Positions 8,654 through 19,700 of a stretch of 64,000 nucleotides of DNA are shown piece by piece. Made by a program: the position numbers and the translations under genes. Every line of letters starts with the position of its first letter. The first letter of the stretch is position 1. This stretch comes from CAZASK01 sp964487845 (lineage in GTDB: Bacteria > Chlamydiota > Chlamydiia > Chlamydiales > FEN-1388). The stretch covers positions 1-64,000 of the forward strand of contig CAZASK010000007.1 of the NCBI GenBank assembly GCA_964487845.1, read 5' to 3'. The notes under the pieces are model-generated. The model had not been told where the DNA came from. It saw only the letters and a program-made list of their open reading frames with translations, and did not search any database.

Positions 8654-9063
8654 CATCTGAGCTCATTACTCTTTCTTTTGATAAAATCGTACAGACAAAA
8701 AACTATACAGGCATTGTGCTACAAGGCTTAGAAAAAAAATTCGCTATTTATACAGACCCTCATGTTGGAAAAATACTTCAATCCTATCTTGCCGATATTG
8801 ACAGACCACGCCCTCTGACACATGATTTACTTGGCTTGATTTGTAAAGGATTAGATATTCAAGTAAAACAGGTAATTATCTACGATTTACAAGATGCAAC
8901 ATACTTAGCGCGTCTCTACTTAGAGCAGCAACGCGGACCTATACGCCATATTGTCGAGGTTGACGCAAGACCGAGTGACTGTATAACACTTGCTCTTATG
9001 CACAATGCTCCACTATACTGCCGCCGTGAAGTCCTTGAAAAAACCATCGCTATAGCGGAGTAA
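8650..9063 (+). CDS. Bifunctional nuclease (BFN/DUF151) family protein
   Basis: The 137-residue protein matches the BFN domain almost end to end. RPLTHDLLGLI is followed by VKQVIIYDLQDATYLARL and the signature DARPSDCITLAL. Some plant and bacterial members have been given RNase and DNase activity, but the role in chlamydiae is not known to me. It overlaps rpiA by 4 bp and is followed 4 bp later by pepF, so the three form a tight operon. Confidence 0.85.
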   Translation: MTSELITLSFDKIVQTKNYTGIVLQGLEKKFAIYTDPHVGKILQSYLADIDRPRPLTHDLLGLICKGLDIQVKQVIIYDLQDATYLARLYLEQQRGPIRHIVEVDARPSDCITLALMHNAPLYCRREVLEKTIAIAE

Positions 9064-9067
9064 CTGA

Positions 9068-10870
9068 ATGACCATCTCTCGCCACGAAGTTCCAGAAATC
9101 GATATATGGAATGTAGACGCTCTCTATCCATCACTTGCTGAATGGAAAAAAGAATATGTCAAAATAATAGGAACAAAGAAGCCTCCTATTTTTCGCAAGC
9201 TGCACACATATAAAGGCTCGCTTACGAAAACAGCAGCTCGACTCAAAGAGTGTCTCGACCTCTACTTCGACACAGAAAGGAAACTTCGCAAATTATACAC
9301 CTATGCTCACCTTCGCCATGATGAAGATATTCAAAACACACAATACAAAACGAGTTATCACGAAATCACAAGCCTGTATCACCTTTTTGCGCAAGAAAAT
9401 TGCTGGCTAGAGGCAGAGCTTCTGGCGCAGCCGAAAAAAAAGTTAGAAGCATATCTCAAAAATCCGCAGCTCCAAAAATATCATTTTTATTTAGAGCAAT
9501 TGATTCGTCTTCAGCCGCACACTCTCGACCAGGATCAAGAAAAATTGATGGCACTTGCACAGCAAGCATTGGAGACGCCGCGAAACACCTTCTCAGCAAT
9601 CAACGACGCTGATTTTCGATTCGGCGAAGTTATGGATTCACAAGGCAAAAGTATTTCTATTACACATGCAAGCTACGCACTTTGCCTACGCTCCCACGAT
9701 CGCCTACTCAGAGAAAGAAGCTTTCAATGCGTCATGAACAAGTATAAGGAATATGAAAACACGCTTACAGAGCTACTCCGAGGCCAAGTCGAAAAACACG
9801 CTTTTGAACAAAAGGCCAGAAAATACAACTCTTGTCTAGAAGCTTCTCTTTTTCCAAAACATGTAGACACCAAGGTATATCGCTCTCTTATTGCCACAGT
9901 CCGTGAAAACATCTCTGTTTTACATTCGTACATGAAGCTGCGCAAAAAGATCATGAAGCTCGATGAACTTCATTTATATGATATCTATGTTCCGATGATT
10001 GAATCTGTTGATGCCCACTACACATTTGATGAGGCTGTAGAGCTTGTTTTGAAATCTGTGCAGCCTCTTGGGGAAGAATATGTTCATACACTCAGCGAAG
10101 GACTCAAAAATAATCGTTGGGTAGACCGCTTCGAAAATAAAAATAAGCGCTCAGGAGCCTATTCTTCAGGCTGCTATGACAGCATGCCCTATATTTTGAT
10201 GAATTTTAAAGGAATCTTGCGGGATGTCTTTACTCTAGCACATGAAGCTGGCCATAGCATGCACAGCTTCTACTCGAGGAAACATCAGCCGTACCATTCT
10301 TCTGATTACACCATATTTGTAGCAGAAGTCGCCTCTACCTTTAATGAAGAATTGTTGATGCATGAGATGCTGCAACAGACCAGTGATAAAAAAGTAAAAG
10401 CATATCTTCTCAATGAAAAATTGGAAGACATTCGCGCTACCTTTTTCAGGCAAACGATGTTTGCAGAATTTGAGTTATTTATCCATGAATCACAAGAGGC
10501 AAGAATCCCACTTACCCCTCAACTTCTCAAAGATAAATACCTCGAGCTCAATCACTTCTACTTCGGGAAAGATGTCGTCATCGATCCAGAAATTGCCGTT
10601 GAATGGGCACGCATCCCCCACTTTTACTACAATTTTTATGTATACCAGTACGCCACTGGAATCAGCGCTGCTACTGCACTACATGAAAAAGTACTTCATG
10701 GCGGGAAAAAAGAAAAAGAAGCCTATCTTGCATTTTTAAGCTCCGGATCTTCCGATTATCCACTCAAGCTCCTCAAAAAAGCAGGTGTCGATATGACGAA
10801 AAAAGAGCCGGTTGTAGAGATGATCAATCACTTTTCCTCTCTGACAAAACAACTCAGCAAACTGATATAA
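9068..10870 (+). CDS. pepF: Oligoendopeptidase F (M3 family)
   Basis: PepF is a cytoplasmic zinc metallopeptidase that cuts short peptides. The 600-residue length is normal. The zinc motif HEAGHSMHSF begins at about residue 391, with the third-ligand region VAEVASTFNEELLMHEML about 30 residues on. The N-terminal helical domain begins IDIWNVDALYPSLAEW, typical of PepF. It sits between the nuclease gene and groESL, the chlamydial order pepF-groES-groEL. The groESL promoter appears to lie in and just after its 3' end. Confidence 0.95.
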   Translation: MTISRHEVPEIDIWNVDALYPSLAEWKKEYVKIIGTKKPPIFRKLHTYKGSLTKTAARLKECLDLYFDTERKLRKLYTYAHLRHDEDIQNTQYKTSYHEITSLYHLFAQENCWLEAELLAQPKKKLEAYLKNPQLQKYHFYLEQLIRLQPHTLDQDQEKLMALAQQALETPRNTFSAINDADFRFGEVMDSQGKSISITHASYALCLRSHDRLLRERSFQCVMNKYKEYENTLTELLRGQVEKHAFEQKARKYNSCLEASLFPKHVDTKVYRSLIATVRENISVLHSYMKLRKKIMKLDELHLYDIYVPMIESVDAHYTFDEAVELVLKSVQPLGEEYVHTLSEGLKNNRWVDRFENKNKRSGAYSSGCYDSMPYILMNFKGILRDVFTLAHEAGHSMHSFYSRKHQPYHSSDYTIFVAEVASTFNEELLMHEMLQQTSDKKVKAYLLNEKLEDIRATFFRQTMFAEFELFIHESQEARIPLTPQLLKDKYLELNHFYFGKDVVIDPEIAVEWARIPHFYYNFYVYQYATGISAATALHEKVLHGGKKEKEAYLAFLSSGSSDYPLKLLKKAGVDMTKKEPVVEMINHFSSLTKQLSKLI

Positions 10871-10871
10871 T
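10841..10871 (+). promoter_or_regulatory. Candidate sigma-70-type promoter of groESL
   Basis: CTGACA at 10841-10846 and TATAAT at 10866-10871 form a plausible -35/-10 pair with a 19-bp spacer. The -35 lies inside the pepF coding region and the -10 overlaps its stop codon. Transcription would begin at about 10878, exactly where the CIRCE operator starts, the usual arrangement for HrcA repression. Confidence 0.5.
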
Positions 10872-10877
10872 CAAGAA

Positions 10878-10904
10878 TTAGCACTTTATCTTTTTAAGTG
10901 CTAA
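10878..10904. promoter_or_regulatory. CIRCE operator (HrcA binding site)
   Basis: The inverted repeat TTAGCACTT-N9-AAGTGCTAA differs from the CIRCE consensus (TTAGCACTC-N9-GAGTGCTAA) at one complementary position in each arm. Its 9-9-9 geometry is exact, and it lies 67 bp before the groES start. CIRCE is bound by the HrcA repressor, so groESL is expected to be induced by heat or protein-folding stress. Confidence 0.92.
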
Positions 10905-10970
10905 TTCTCTTGCAAAAAATAGCGCCCCCCCGCTACTCTGGATCGTGACATGTAACACAAAGGAGATATT

Positions 10971-11285
10971 ATGACTCTACAACAAAAAGAAAAAGTACAA
11001 CTCCGACCTCTTGGCAATCGCGTTTTAGCAAAGCGCCTTGACACGGAAGAAAAATTAAAAGGAGGTATCATCCTTCCTGACACAGCAAAGAAAAAGCAAG
11101 AAACTGCAGAAGTGATCGCTGTAGGAGCGGGAAAAAAAGAAAAAGATGGAACACTCACTCCTATGCCAGTACAAGTTGGCGACATCATCCTCATGGACAA
11201 ATATGCAGCACAAGAAGTGAAGCTGAATGACGAAGAGTATGTCATCGTCCGTCAAGACGACATCATTGCAATTGTAGAAAAATAA
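10971..11285 (+). CDS. groES: GroES co-chaperonin
   Basis: GroES caps the GroEL ring. The 104-residue protein has the usual RPLGNRVLAKRLD start, the mobile loop KLKGGIILPDTAKKK and the GDIILMDKYAAQEVKL region. It is slightly longer than E. coli GroES (97) because of a few extra N-terminal residues. AAAGGAG lies 6-7 nt before the ATG. groEL follows 16 bp later, and the pair is under the CIRCE element. Confidence 0.97.
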   Translation: MTLQQKEKVQLRPLGNRVLAKRLDTEEKLKGGIILPDTAKKKQETAEVIAVGAGKKEKDGTLTPMPVQVGDIILMDKYAAQEVKLNDEEYVIVRQDDIIAIVEK

Positions 11286-11301
11286 GGACACGGTAAGATT
11301 T

Positions 11302-12927
11302 ATGGCACCTAAGAATATCAAATTTAGAGAAGATGCAAGACAAAAAATTTTAAAAGGCGTTCAAATCCTCTCCAATGCTGTGAAGACAACACTTGGACCA
11401 AAAGGACGCAATGTCATCATCGATAAGAGCTACGGCGCTCCGCACATCACAAAAGATGGAGTCACTGTCGCAAAAGAAATCGAACTTGAAGATAAGTTCG
11501 AAAACATGGGCGCTCAGATGGTCAAAGAAGTAGCCAGCAAAACAGCCGACAAAGCAGGTGACGGTACTACAACAGCCACTGTTCTTGCAGAAGCTATCTA
11601 CACAGAAGGCTTAAAAAACATCGCCGCAGGTGCTAATCCAAGCGACATCAAACGCGGCATGGAAAAAGCAGTACGATGTGTAGTAGAAGAGCTTGCGAAG
11701 CGAGCGAAGAAAATCCAAGATAAAAAGGAAATTGCGCAAGTAGCTACCGTCTCTGCAAATAACGATGCAGAAATCGGCGAAATCATTGCCACTGCTATGG
11801 AAAAAGTCGGAAAAGAAGGCTCTCTTACTGTAGAAGAAGGCAAAGGCTTTACTACAACACTTGATGTAGTAGAGGGCATGCACTTCGACAGAGGATATCT
11901 CTCCAGCTACTTCATGACAAACGCAGAGACTCAGGAGTGTGTACTCGAAGATGCATACATTTTGATCTTTGAAAAGAAAATTTCTGGTATCAAAGAGTTT
12001 ATTCCTCTTCTACAAATGGTTGCAGAGACAGGAAAGCCTCTTCTCATTATCGCAGAAGATGTAGAAGGAGAAGCACTTGCCACTCTCGTCGTCAACCGTC
12101 TGAGAGCAGGACTCAAAATTTGCGCAGTCAAAGCACCGGGCTTTGGCGATAGAAGAAAGGCTATTTTAGAAGACATCGCTGTGTTGACAGGTGGTCAATT
12201 CATCTCCGACGAACTTGGGATCAAACTCGACAAAGTCGATCTCAACATGCTAGGAAAAGTAAAGAAGGCAATCATCAACAAGGAAAATACAACACTTGTT
12301 GAAGGCGCTGGAAGCAAAAAAGAAATCCAAGCTCGCATTCACCAACTCAGACAGCAGATTCAAGATGCAACGTCGGATTATGACAAGGAAAAGCTGCAAG
12401 AGCGTCTTGCCAAACTAGCTGGTGGAGTTGCAGTAATTCGCGTTGGCGCTGCAACAGAAATCGAGATGAAAGAGAAAAAAGATCGAGTAGATGATGCACA
12501 ACATGCAACAGCTGCTGCTATCGAAGAGGGTATTCTTCCAGGAGGGGGCGTTGCCTTCATTCGATGCCTACCCGCACTTGCGTCTCTCACAGAAAAACTA
12601 GAAGGCGACGAAAAAACAGGCGCAAAGATCATCTCAAGAGCACTGAGCTCGCCTCTTAGACAGATCGCTGAAAATGCAGGAAAAGAGGGCGCTATCATTT
12701 TACAAGAAGTAGAGAAACTCAAAGACAACTTTGGCTACGATGCCAGAGAAGACGCTTTTGTTGATATGGTCAAGAGCGGAATCCTGGATCCAATGAAGGT
12801 AGCTCGATGCGCATTAGAAAATGCCGCATCAGTGGCAGCCATGCTTCTGACAACAGAAGCTATCATTGCAGACGCTCCGCAACAGGAGAAAGAAGTAGCT
12901 ATGCCACACCCAGGCATGGACTACTAA
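11302..12927 (+). CDS. groEL: GroEL chaperonin
   Basis: GroEL is the ATP-driven folding chamber. The 541-residue protein has all the key segments: TLGPKGRNV and the ATP site GDGTTTATVLAEAI, the apical-domain stretch DRGYLSSYF, and GILPGGGVAF. It ends in HPGMDY and lacks the long GGM repeat of E. coli GroEL. This is the canonical copy, next to groES. Environmental chlamydiae usually encode further divergent GroEL copies elsewhere; none is in this window. Confidence 0.98.
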   Translation: MAPKNIKFREDARQKILKGVQILSNAVKTTLGPKGRNVIIDKSYGAPHITKDGVTVAKEIELEDKFENMGAQMVKEVASKTADKAGDGTTTATVLAEAIYTEGLKNIAAGANPSDIKRGMEKAVRCVVEELAKRAKKIQDKKEIAQVATVSANNDAEIGEIIATAMEKVGKEGSLTVEEGKGFTTTLDVVEGMHFDRGYLSSYFMTNAETQECVLEDAYILIFEKKISGIKEFIPLLQMVAETGKPLLIIAEDVEGEALATLVVNRLRAGLKICAVKAPGFGDRRKAILEDIAVLTGGQFISDELGIKLDKVDLNMLGKVKKAIINKENTTLVEGAGSKKEIQARIHQLRQQIQDATSDYDKEKLQERLAKLAGGVAVIRVGAATEIEMKEKKDRVDDAQHATAAAIEEGILPGGGVAFIRCLPALASLTEKLEGDEKTGAKIISRALSSPLRQIAENAGKEGAIILQEVEKLKDNFGYDAREDAFVDMVKSGILDPMKVARCALENAASVAAMLLTTEAIIADAPQQEKEVAMPHPGMDY

Positions 12928-12937
12928 GCCTAAGCCA

Positions 12938-12968
12938 AACTCCTCACCTTTACCTAAGGTGAGGAGTT
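12938..12968 (+). terminator. Hairpin terminator after groEL
   Basis: A perfect 13-bp stem pairs AACTCCTCACCTT (12938-12950) with AAGGTGAGGAGTT (12956-12968) around a 5-nt loop, 10 bp after the groEL stop. The run of T after it is weak, but position and strength fit the end of the groESL transcript. Confidence 0.75.
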
Positions 12969-12993
12969 ATCATTACGATGGACGAGGTATTCC

Positions 12994-13776
12994 ATGAAAT
13001 GGTTCTGTTATTTTTTCAGCTTCCTTGCCGCCATCTTGATCGGCTTTTTCGGTTATCTGTTTGTATACAGAGCCAACTTTCTGTCGAATATATTGACACA
13101 AACACTACAGACCCCTGTCCGAATAGAAGAAATCATCATTACTAAAACTGGCATTGAATTTACTAAATTCACAATACACAACCCACCTGGATGTCAAATA
13201 AAAAAAGCATTAAGCGCAGCCAGCATAGCTGTTACATTTGACTGGCTTGATTTTATATTATGCTGCGCTAGATCGGATACAACAACCACTCCCATTAAAG
13301 AAATAGCGGTACAAGCCCCCTATGTGAGCCTCGAGCTTTTTAATTTCAATGGCAGTGACAATAACTGGAAAAGAATGCTTGCACACATGACTGATGATGA
13401 ACAGCAACCAGTATCTCACACATTTACAGTAGACAAACTCATATTTACTCATATCACAGTGGAAATGCTCAATAAAAGCGTGAGCAAAACTCCGAGTAAA
13501 CTCACCCTTATCCAGAAGATTGAAAAATGTGATCTCGGAAATGAAGAAGCTGTATCCCTTCGAGAAATCAATTACACAGCATTTGAACTCCTCTTATCAG
13601 AAATCGCGACAGAACTACGCATGAAAAGTATCACACAAGGCATCAAGCACCTGCCTCATGCTATCACTCAGAAAGTGCTCATCGCTCCCAAAGCAGTCTC
13701 AAAATCTATTATAGAACGTTGCGTACAACTACAACAGGCATTGCTCAACCTTTTTAAACAAAAGCAGCAGCCATAA
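12994..13776 (+). CDS. AsmA-like single-pass membrane protein, unknown
   Basis: The 260-residue protein starts with one strong membrane segment (residues 4-26, ending GYLFVYRANF). A domain follows with VRIEEIIITKTGIEFTKF and IHNPPGC, then SIAVTFDWLDF and APYVSLELFNF. This succession of short strands is typical of the repeats in AsmA/DUF748-type proteins, which face the periplasm and are linked to envelope assembly or lipid transport. It is far shorter than E. coli AsmA. The assignment rests on pattern only. It follows the groEL terminator and converges on the giant gene with 17 bp between them. Confidence 0.5.
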   Translation: MKWFCYFFSFLAAILIGFFGYLFVYRANFLSNILTQTLQTPVRIEEIIITKTGIEFTKFTIHNPPGCQIKKALSAASIAVTFDWLDFILCCARSDTTTTPIKEIAVQAPYVSLELFNFNGSDNNWKRMLAHMTDDEQQPVSHTFTVDKLIFTHITVEMLNKSVSKTPSKLTLIQKIEKCDLGNEEAVSLREINYTAFELLLSEIATELRMKSITQGIKHLPHAITQKVLIAPKAVSKSIIERCVQLQQALLNLFKQKQQP

Positions 13777-13793
13777 TGAGCACGAGAAGCTTG

Positions 13794-16700
13794 CTATATC
13801 GCCTTCTTGCTATAAAAAAATCTCCTTAGTGGACTTTTTTTGTACATACTTACCGCAGATGGAAAATAAGAGATGTTCTTCTCATAGAGTTTGCATACAT
13901 TCTTCTTCTCTTCATCATTGGTGACTATCTTATTCTGAAGAATTTCAACATCTGTTCTTGTAAAGGTGCTATTGGGACAACACAATTTCCCGATAACCCC
14001 CGCTTTTCTCACTCGATCAAGATCAAATCCACCTGTTTCATTTTTTTCAGTAGAGGCAACGAGCTCACCAGTAAACGAAAAAAGTGCTACTTTTGCAGGC
14101 TTCACTCCTTCTGAATTATAAATGCCATTTTTAATCAGCATTGCATCTCGAGCACTTATGAAGACAAATTTTTCTTTTCCAGACGCATTTTTCATCCCAA
14201 GCATATACATACCTGGAAGTTGATAGGCTGCACAGCCAGAAGTCCCTATCTCTCCACCTTGTAAAAAGAGATTAGGAGATAACGAAATAGAAGGATCATT
14301 ACCTAGTATTCCTTTGACAGATACAGGCAAGCGAGCTGTGAGTGGATCAAATTCTCGATTCAACAAGTCGCGAATCTTATAGCCAGAAAAGGCAATGATT
14401 CCCAGATCTGTATATTTTTTTTCTGTTAGTGGAGCATCAATCTTTTGCACCTCCACCTCCCGTTCTTGCTCTACTTCGACCTCAATTTCGTGCTCCGTCT
14501 CTTGTTCTAGCTCCAATTCACCCTCAAAATCATTCGAATCTTGTCCGATAAGAATCTTCTCTGGGATCTCTTTTTCATTAACGCAGTCTTTCAAAGATTG
14601 GGAGATTACATCTCTTGGTTGATTCTGTGTGTCCACAGGAACTCTTACATTGTCATCATAGAGTTTTTTAATCTCAGGATCTTGCTCAAGCTTGTCATAG
14701 AATTGAAGGCTCTTTTCTATTTGAGCTTGAATGGCCTCGTGCCGAGTCAAAAACTGCGCCTTAGATGTAAATTGTGTATAGGGCATATCTTTTGAAGACT
14801 GTACTAAAAAGTCACGAAACAATCGAAATGCTCGACTACGGACTTCTGGTGCAATCTTCACATTGGAAAGAAGTTTCCTCAGCGGTTTTTCAATAACCTC
14901 ACGCATTTTGTGCTTGGCCGCTTCCCAGTTTTTATTTTGCTCGACGAGCGCTTCGTTTACAGTTAAATAACGCCATATATCTTTTGAATTTGGTGTGAAC
15001 TTTTGTATAAAAGCATCTCGGAAATGAAGACAATCTTTTTCATTGATAGCACAAAAGGCCTCTTTAAGCGCCGTTTGAAGCTCTGGCTCTAGCTGAAGCT
15101 CTTGAGTTGCTTTCAAAAGATTTTCAAGAGTCAAGTTATTCTGCTCGAAAAGCTGTAAAAACTGTGGCTTAGATAGCAGCCCTTCAAATAAATCGAAGGC
15201 CATAGCCTCCTTTACCTCATTTGTGAGCGCAATTGAGACGCTTTGCCCAAAGAGAATCTGCCGCATGCGAAAGACACTCTGCAGTGCATCGCGTTTTGTC
15301 ATTGCCTTTCGCATACTCATAAAAGCCTTTGCTGTAGGGCGCTGAGGAATGTTTGTTCCTGTTTCATAGCGCTGAGCAATCAACGTAAGCGTCTTACCTT
15401 CTGTAGTCTTATACCTCGAACAAGCAATCGGAACCTCTACAAGCTCATCAGAGCCAACTTGCTTCGGCTCGAGAGAGACGATGACTCCTTTTGCGTTGTG
15501 ATAAACGATCGCTTCTATACCACGATCTTTCGTTTTCTGTCGTAGCTGAGCTGCATATTCACGCATATTTACTTCTTTTAACCATCCGCCGCTATCTATA
15601 AAGACGTCTAAATCTTTATCTTGGCAAAACGCCTCGATCATCTGCTCTGGAAATGATCCAGCATTTTCCTGAAATACTCGTGTGTTGGCAACTTTTGACT
15701 CCATCTTTTTTTGAACGGCAAGAATCGTCTTGCCATCAGTTCCCTTTTCGGCAATTGCTGTTGCTGTTCGCGATAAAATTCCAGTATGCAAGGTTCCAGT
15801 ATACCCATATTTGAGCTTTGAGCTACTTATCAATGTCTGCGGCGTTGCAGAAACACTCTGCTCATATATTCTAATCTGCGGGAAGACAAAGGTAGCAAGA
15901 TACTCTTTAATCATTTTCGGATCTCTGCTACACCCCTTCGTAAATGCGTCGATGAGCTTTTCGCTTATTGGCTGTTCGAGTAACGAAAACTGGAGTGGAC
16001 CATCCCCCATCACCTGCATAAATGTTTTAAATGCGGCAGTATTTTGTATATTCTCACCATCGGCTATCGCGCACCTTGCCTGATGCTGCAACTGACCCAA
16101 CATCTTCTTTGCAGCATCCCTAGGAACTCCATAGTAAAAAGCCATCTGAGCCGAATAGACGAGCTGCTGATAGGGATTCCCATAGCTACTTACTTTGGGT
16201 GATTGTGCTGCAGCATAAGGCCTTGCAAGATATCGCCCTTCCTGGGGATCGACTCCATAATGGCTGCCACATTCTTTTGCGAAAGATGAAGGGAAAATTT
16301 TAGTGATTGCTATACCCATAACAGCTAAAAAATGACGCTCTGATTCGGTAAATTGTTGGACTATCCATTGCTCAATCTCATTCAAAGATGGCTTACCTTC
16401 TTCTCTTATTAAAAATCGTCTTATTTTCTCCTTGTCTTCTTCAGACAAATTTTTCATTTTTTCAATTTTTGTTGATAATTCTTCTAGAGCAAGCTTGGTA
16501 AGATGAGGTTTGATTTTTTGATCCCACAGATCTTTCGTCATCGCCGCGCCTTTTTTTTGATAGTTGGGATCTTGGCGCTTTTTAAATGCTGTACAAAAAT
16601 CTAAGGAAACGAGCTCCTGCATCGTTTCATCCATGAGAGCTTTACCTATAAAATCGGTCAAAAGCTCCGCACGGCCGGTGTCAATTACACCTGCTTCTCC

Positions 16701-19700
16701 GACGGGGAACTTGAAGGTGACGTTTGGATCCATGGTCATATCAGCTTCATCCATCTGCACGACTTCATTCAATTCAAGAAGCTCTACAATTTGTGCAATC
16801 AACTCAACCCTCTCTGCCGCTCCATCGACCTTATTTTCCTTATCATGATACGCCTCACTCAGGCTGGTCAATATAGAGTATTTCACTCTGGGAGTACGCA
16901 ATAAGCATCCGCCCCTCTCTTGAACTTCCATAAGCGTGTGAAGACAATTTTTCAAAAATGTAATATCTTTTGCCTGCGTACGCTCATACGGTACCGTATA
17001 GATAAACTGATTAAATGCGCTACCGAGAACTCTTTGAAGCCCATCTTTTACCGGCTCAAAAAGTGCATTAGGGACATCTATAACAGAAAGTGTGTTTGGA
17101 TCAGCAAATAAAAATCCAAGGATAGGCTGCAACACACTCGTTTTGCCAGCCCCCATAATCATTTGCAGAACGATTTCTTTTTCCTCTCCAACAGCTGTTA
17201 AAAATTTTTCTATATTATCGATCTGATCTTTTCTCATCTTAATATTCAGCACTGTCTCAATGAATAAAAATTGAGTTGCGTAAGGATGTTTAAGATCATA
17301 AGCGCGTTGTGCGCTAGCAAAACGGCCTAATGTATTTAGGACTGTTTCTCTTGTAATCTGCAGTGTTTTTGTAGCCTCAGAATCTAAAGATTGGATTTGG
17401 AGCAGCTTTTTATCTATTTCTAATACAGCATCAACTTGTTGTATGGTACGCTCAAGATGCTGCGCAAATTGTTTTTCTATGAGATACTTCTGTACGGCAT
17501 TTTTGAGCTGATCTAATCCCTGATCATTCAGTTCAGGATACATCTTTTTTGCATAAGACTTAAAATCTTTTTTTGAGCAAAGCACGCATAACTCTTGTAT
17601 AGAAGGGAGTGTCCGATTCTTCGAGGCAAATGTAAAGTGTGAGGCAAGCATGAGTGTTGATGAAACGGAGTGCACAATCTGAAACTCCATTTCACTGAGC
17701 CGCGTGCGCTCTTGGGTTAGTTTTTGAGAGATCTCTTGTCGAAATGCTCCTAAATCTTTTTCTGATTGAACCGTGTATACATTTTCATCGCTAGGGGTAC
17801 TTTGCAGATCTTCTTGTACCTGCTTAAATTTTTCTTCAATAAAGGTGCCCTTTTTTACCTCTGGCGCCTCACTTTTAAAAAGCTCCTCACCTTTGCTTTC
17901 AACTACACCACCCATATTTTGTTCTTGAAGATAGCTCTTTACAAGACCTGGAATATAGATGTCCTCATGAGAGGGCGTCTCGATCGAATCCAAAGCTTTC
18001 ATTTCGTATTGAATTTTTGATTGAGAAATTTTTGGTTTCGGCTCAACCAAAGCTTTTCCAGAAGCTACTTTTCTGAACCGCTCCTGAGCATTTTTTTGAA
18101 TAGATGGAGCGTGTTGTCTATATAGATAAGCATAGAGCGCCAAACCCAACGTTTTTACTTTTGTATCACTTGACTGCCCCAATACAAAACTCATCTGCAT
18201 AAAACCATTTTTAGTAATGTCGGCAAATGTTTTTTCTTTTTCCACCTCAGCAATTAAGAGCGCTCCGTACTTATTCAATTCCTCACTTGTTACACTGTGA
18301 GGATCAAACGGAAAGGTATTTGTAAGCCTTGCCTTAAAATATTTCAAACGAGCCCATATCGTAGGTTTGGATTGGTAATCCATAAAACCTACCTGGATGT
18401 TGGGGCTAGGAGGTGAGTATTGTGCTGTTTCTTGTATATCAGGCAATTGGAATTCAAGATTGGATAACTCATTATAGCGCATTTCAATCAACGGATCATT
18501 GTCTACAAAAGGCTGTAAAAGAATGCGCTCTTGAGATGGATCTAAAGGTGATATTTGCTTCAGTTTACCTAAATAGTCTTTAATCAACTCAACTACAATA
18601 TTGGTATTTTCTTGTTGCGCTTTCTCATCTTCTGATTCTTGACTCTTCATCTCCTTTTGCATTTTTTCTTGTGAAAAACCAAACTGCATTTTATTTTTTT
18701 CCAATAAGTACAGCGCTTTTAGACGTATTTTTATCGTTCTTCCCGCGATATCACCTGATGCAGATTTCAAGACAATGGCCTGTAAACACTGCACCTCTTC
18801 TTCTGTAAATTTCTGATGGGTAGATTCTGCGACATGAGCAAATAAAAGCTCTTCTGCTTCGTCAATACAGCCCGTCTCAAGATACAGGCGCGCGAGATGA
18901 AATCGAGCAAATAGTGAATTTGGAACCAGCTTATTTCCATTTAATGTGCACTCGACATACTGCTTTTTTGCGGGACTAGTCTCTTCGAAGTCATAATTAT
19001 ATTCAAAATTAAAAGATTTTTTATTTTCATTACCAAAATCTTTTTTCGGATCAAGTACCGGAAATAGAACCTTCCTCTGGTTACCTTTCTTCAATACAAG
19101 ATACCCTACTTCAGAACCAATATGTGGCGCGAACTGTTCTGTCTCAGGTGCAAGCTGCCAGCCTGCATGCTCTGCACATTTCCATTCCGTCCCTTCGTGC
19201 TGAAAGGTCAGGTTAAATCGCGCAAGCTGAACCTCTTGTAAAACATCATTGTCGCTGTTTGCTAAAGCGAGGATTCTATCCGATGATTCAAAACGGGAAA
19301 ATAGAGAATTGGGCTCTATATTCACTACTCTGGCTCCATCGCTCAATCGTGAAATTGTGTTGTTCGAGTACGTTGATTGAAATACAGCTTTATTTGTTTT
19401 TGGATCGCAAAAATAGACTCCGTTTTCCCCATCGCGCATCACAAAATTCATTTCCATTCTTTGTAGCTCTTTCTCATTACTTTGATAATTTCTATGTAAG
19501 AGCCATTTTTCCTCTCCCTCTACGTGTGTTTTTATATAAATCGCGTTATTGATCACTCGCAGCATACACTCCGTTTCAGGATCCTTGATGTAGGTAGTAC
19601 CGCGATCTACGTAGCATCTGAGTCTATCTAGTGGAATCGTTGGGGGATCACCAAATACCTTTTCGTTCTTTATTTTTTTGAGTAAAGACTCAGAAAGTTC

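Noticed and set aside
13777..13830. Repeat of CTTGCTAT near the end of the giant gene as a terminator
   Set aside because: The two copies are direct, not inverted, so they cannot form a hairpin.
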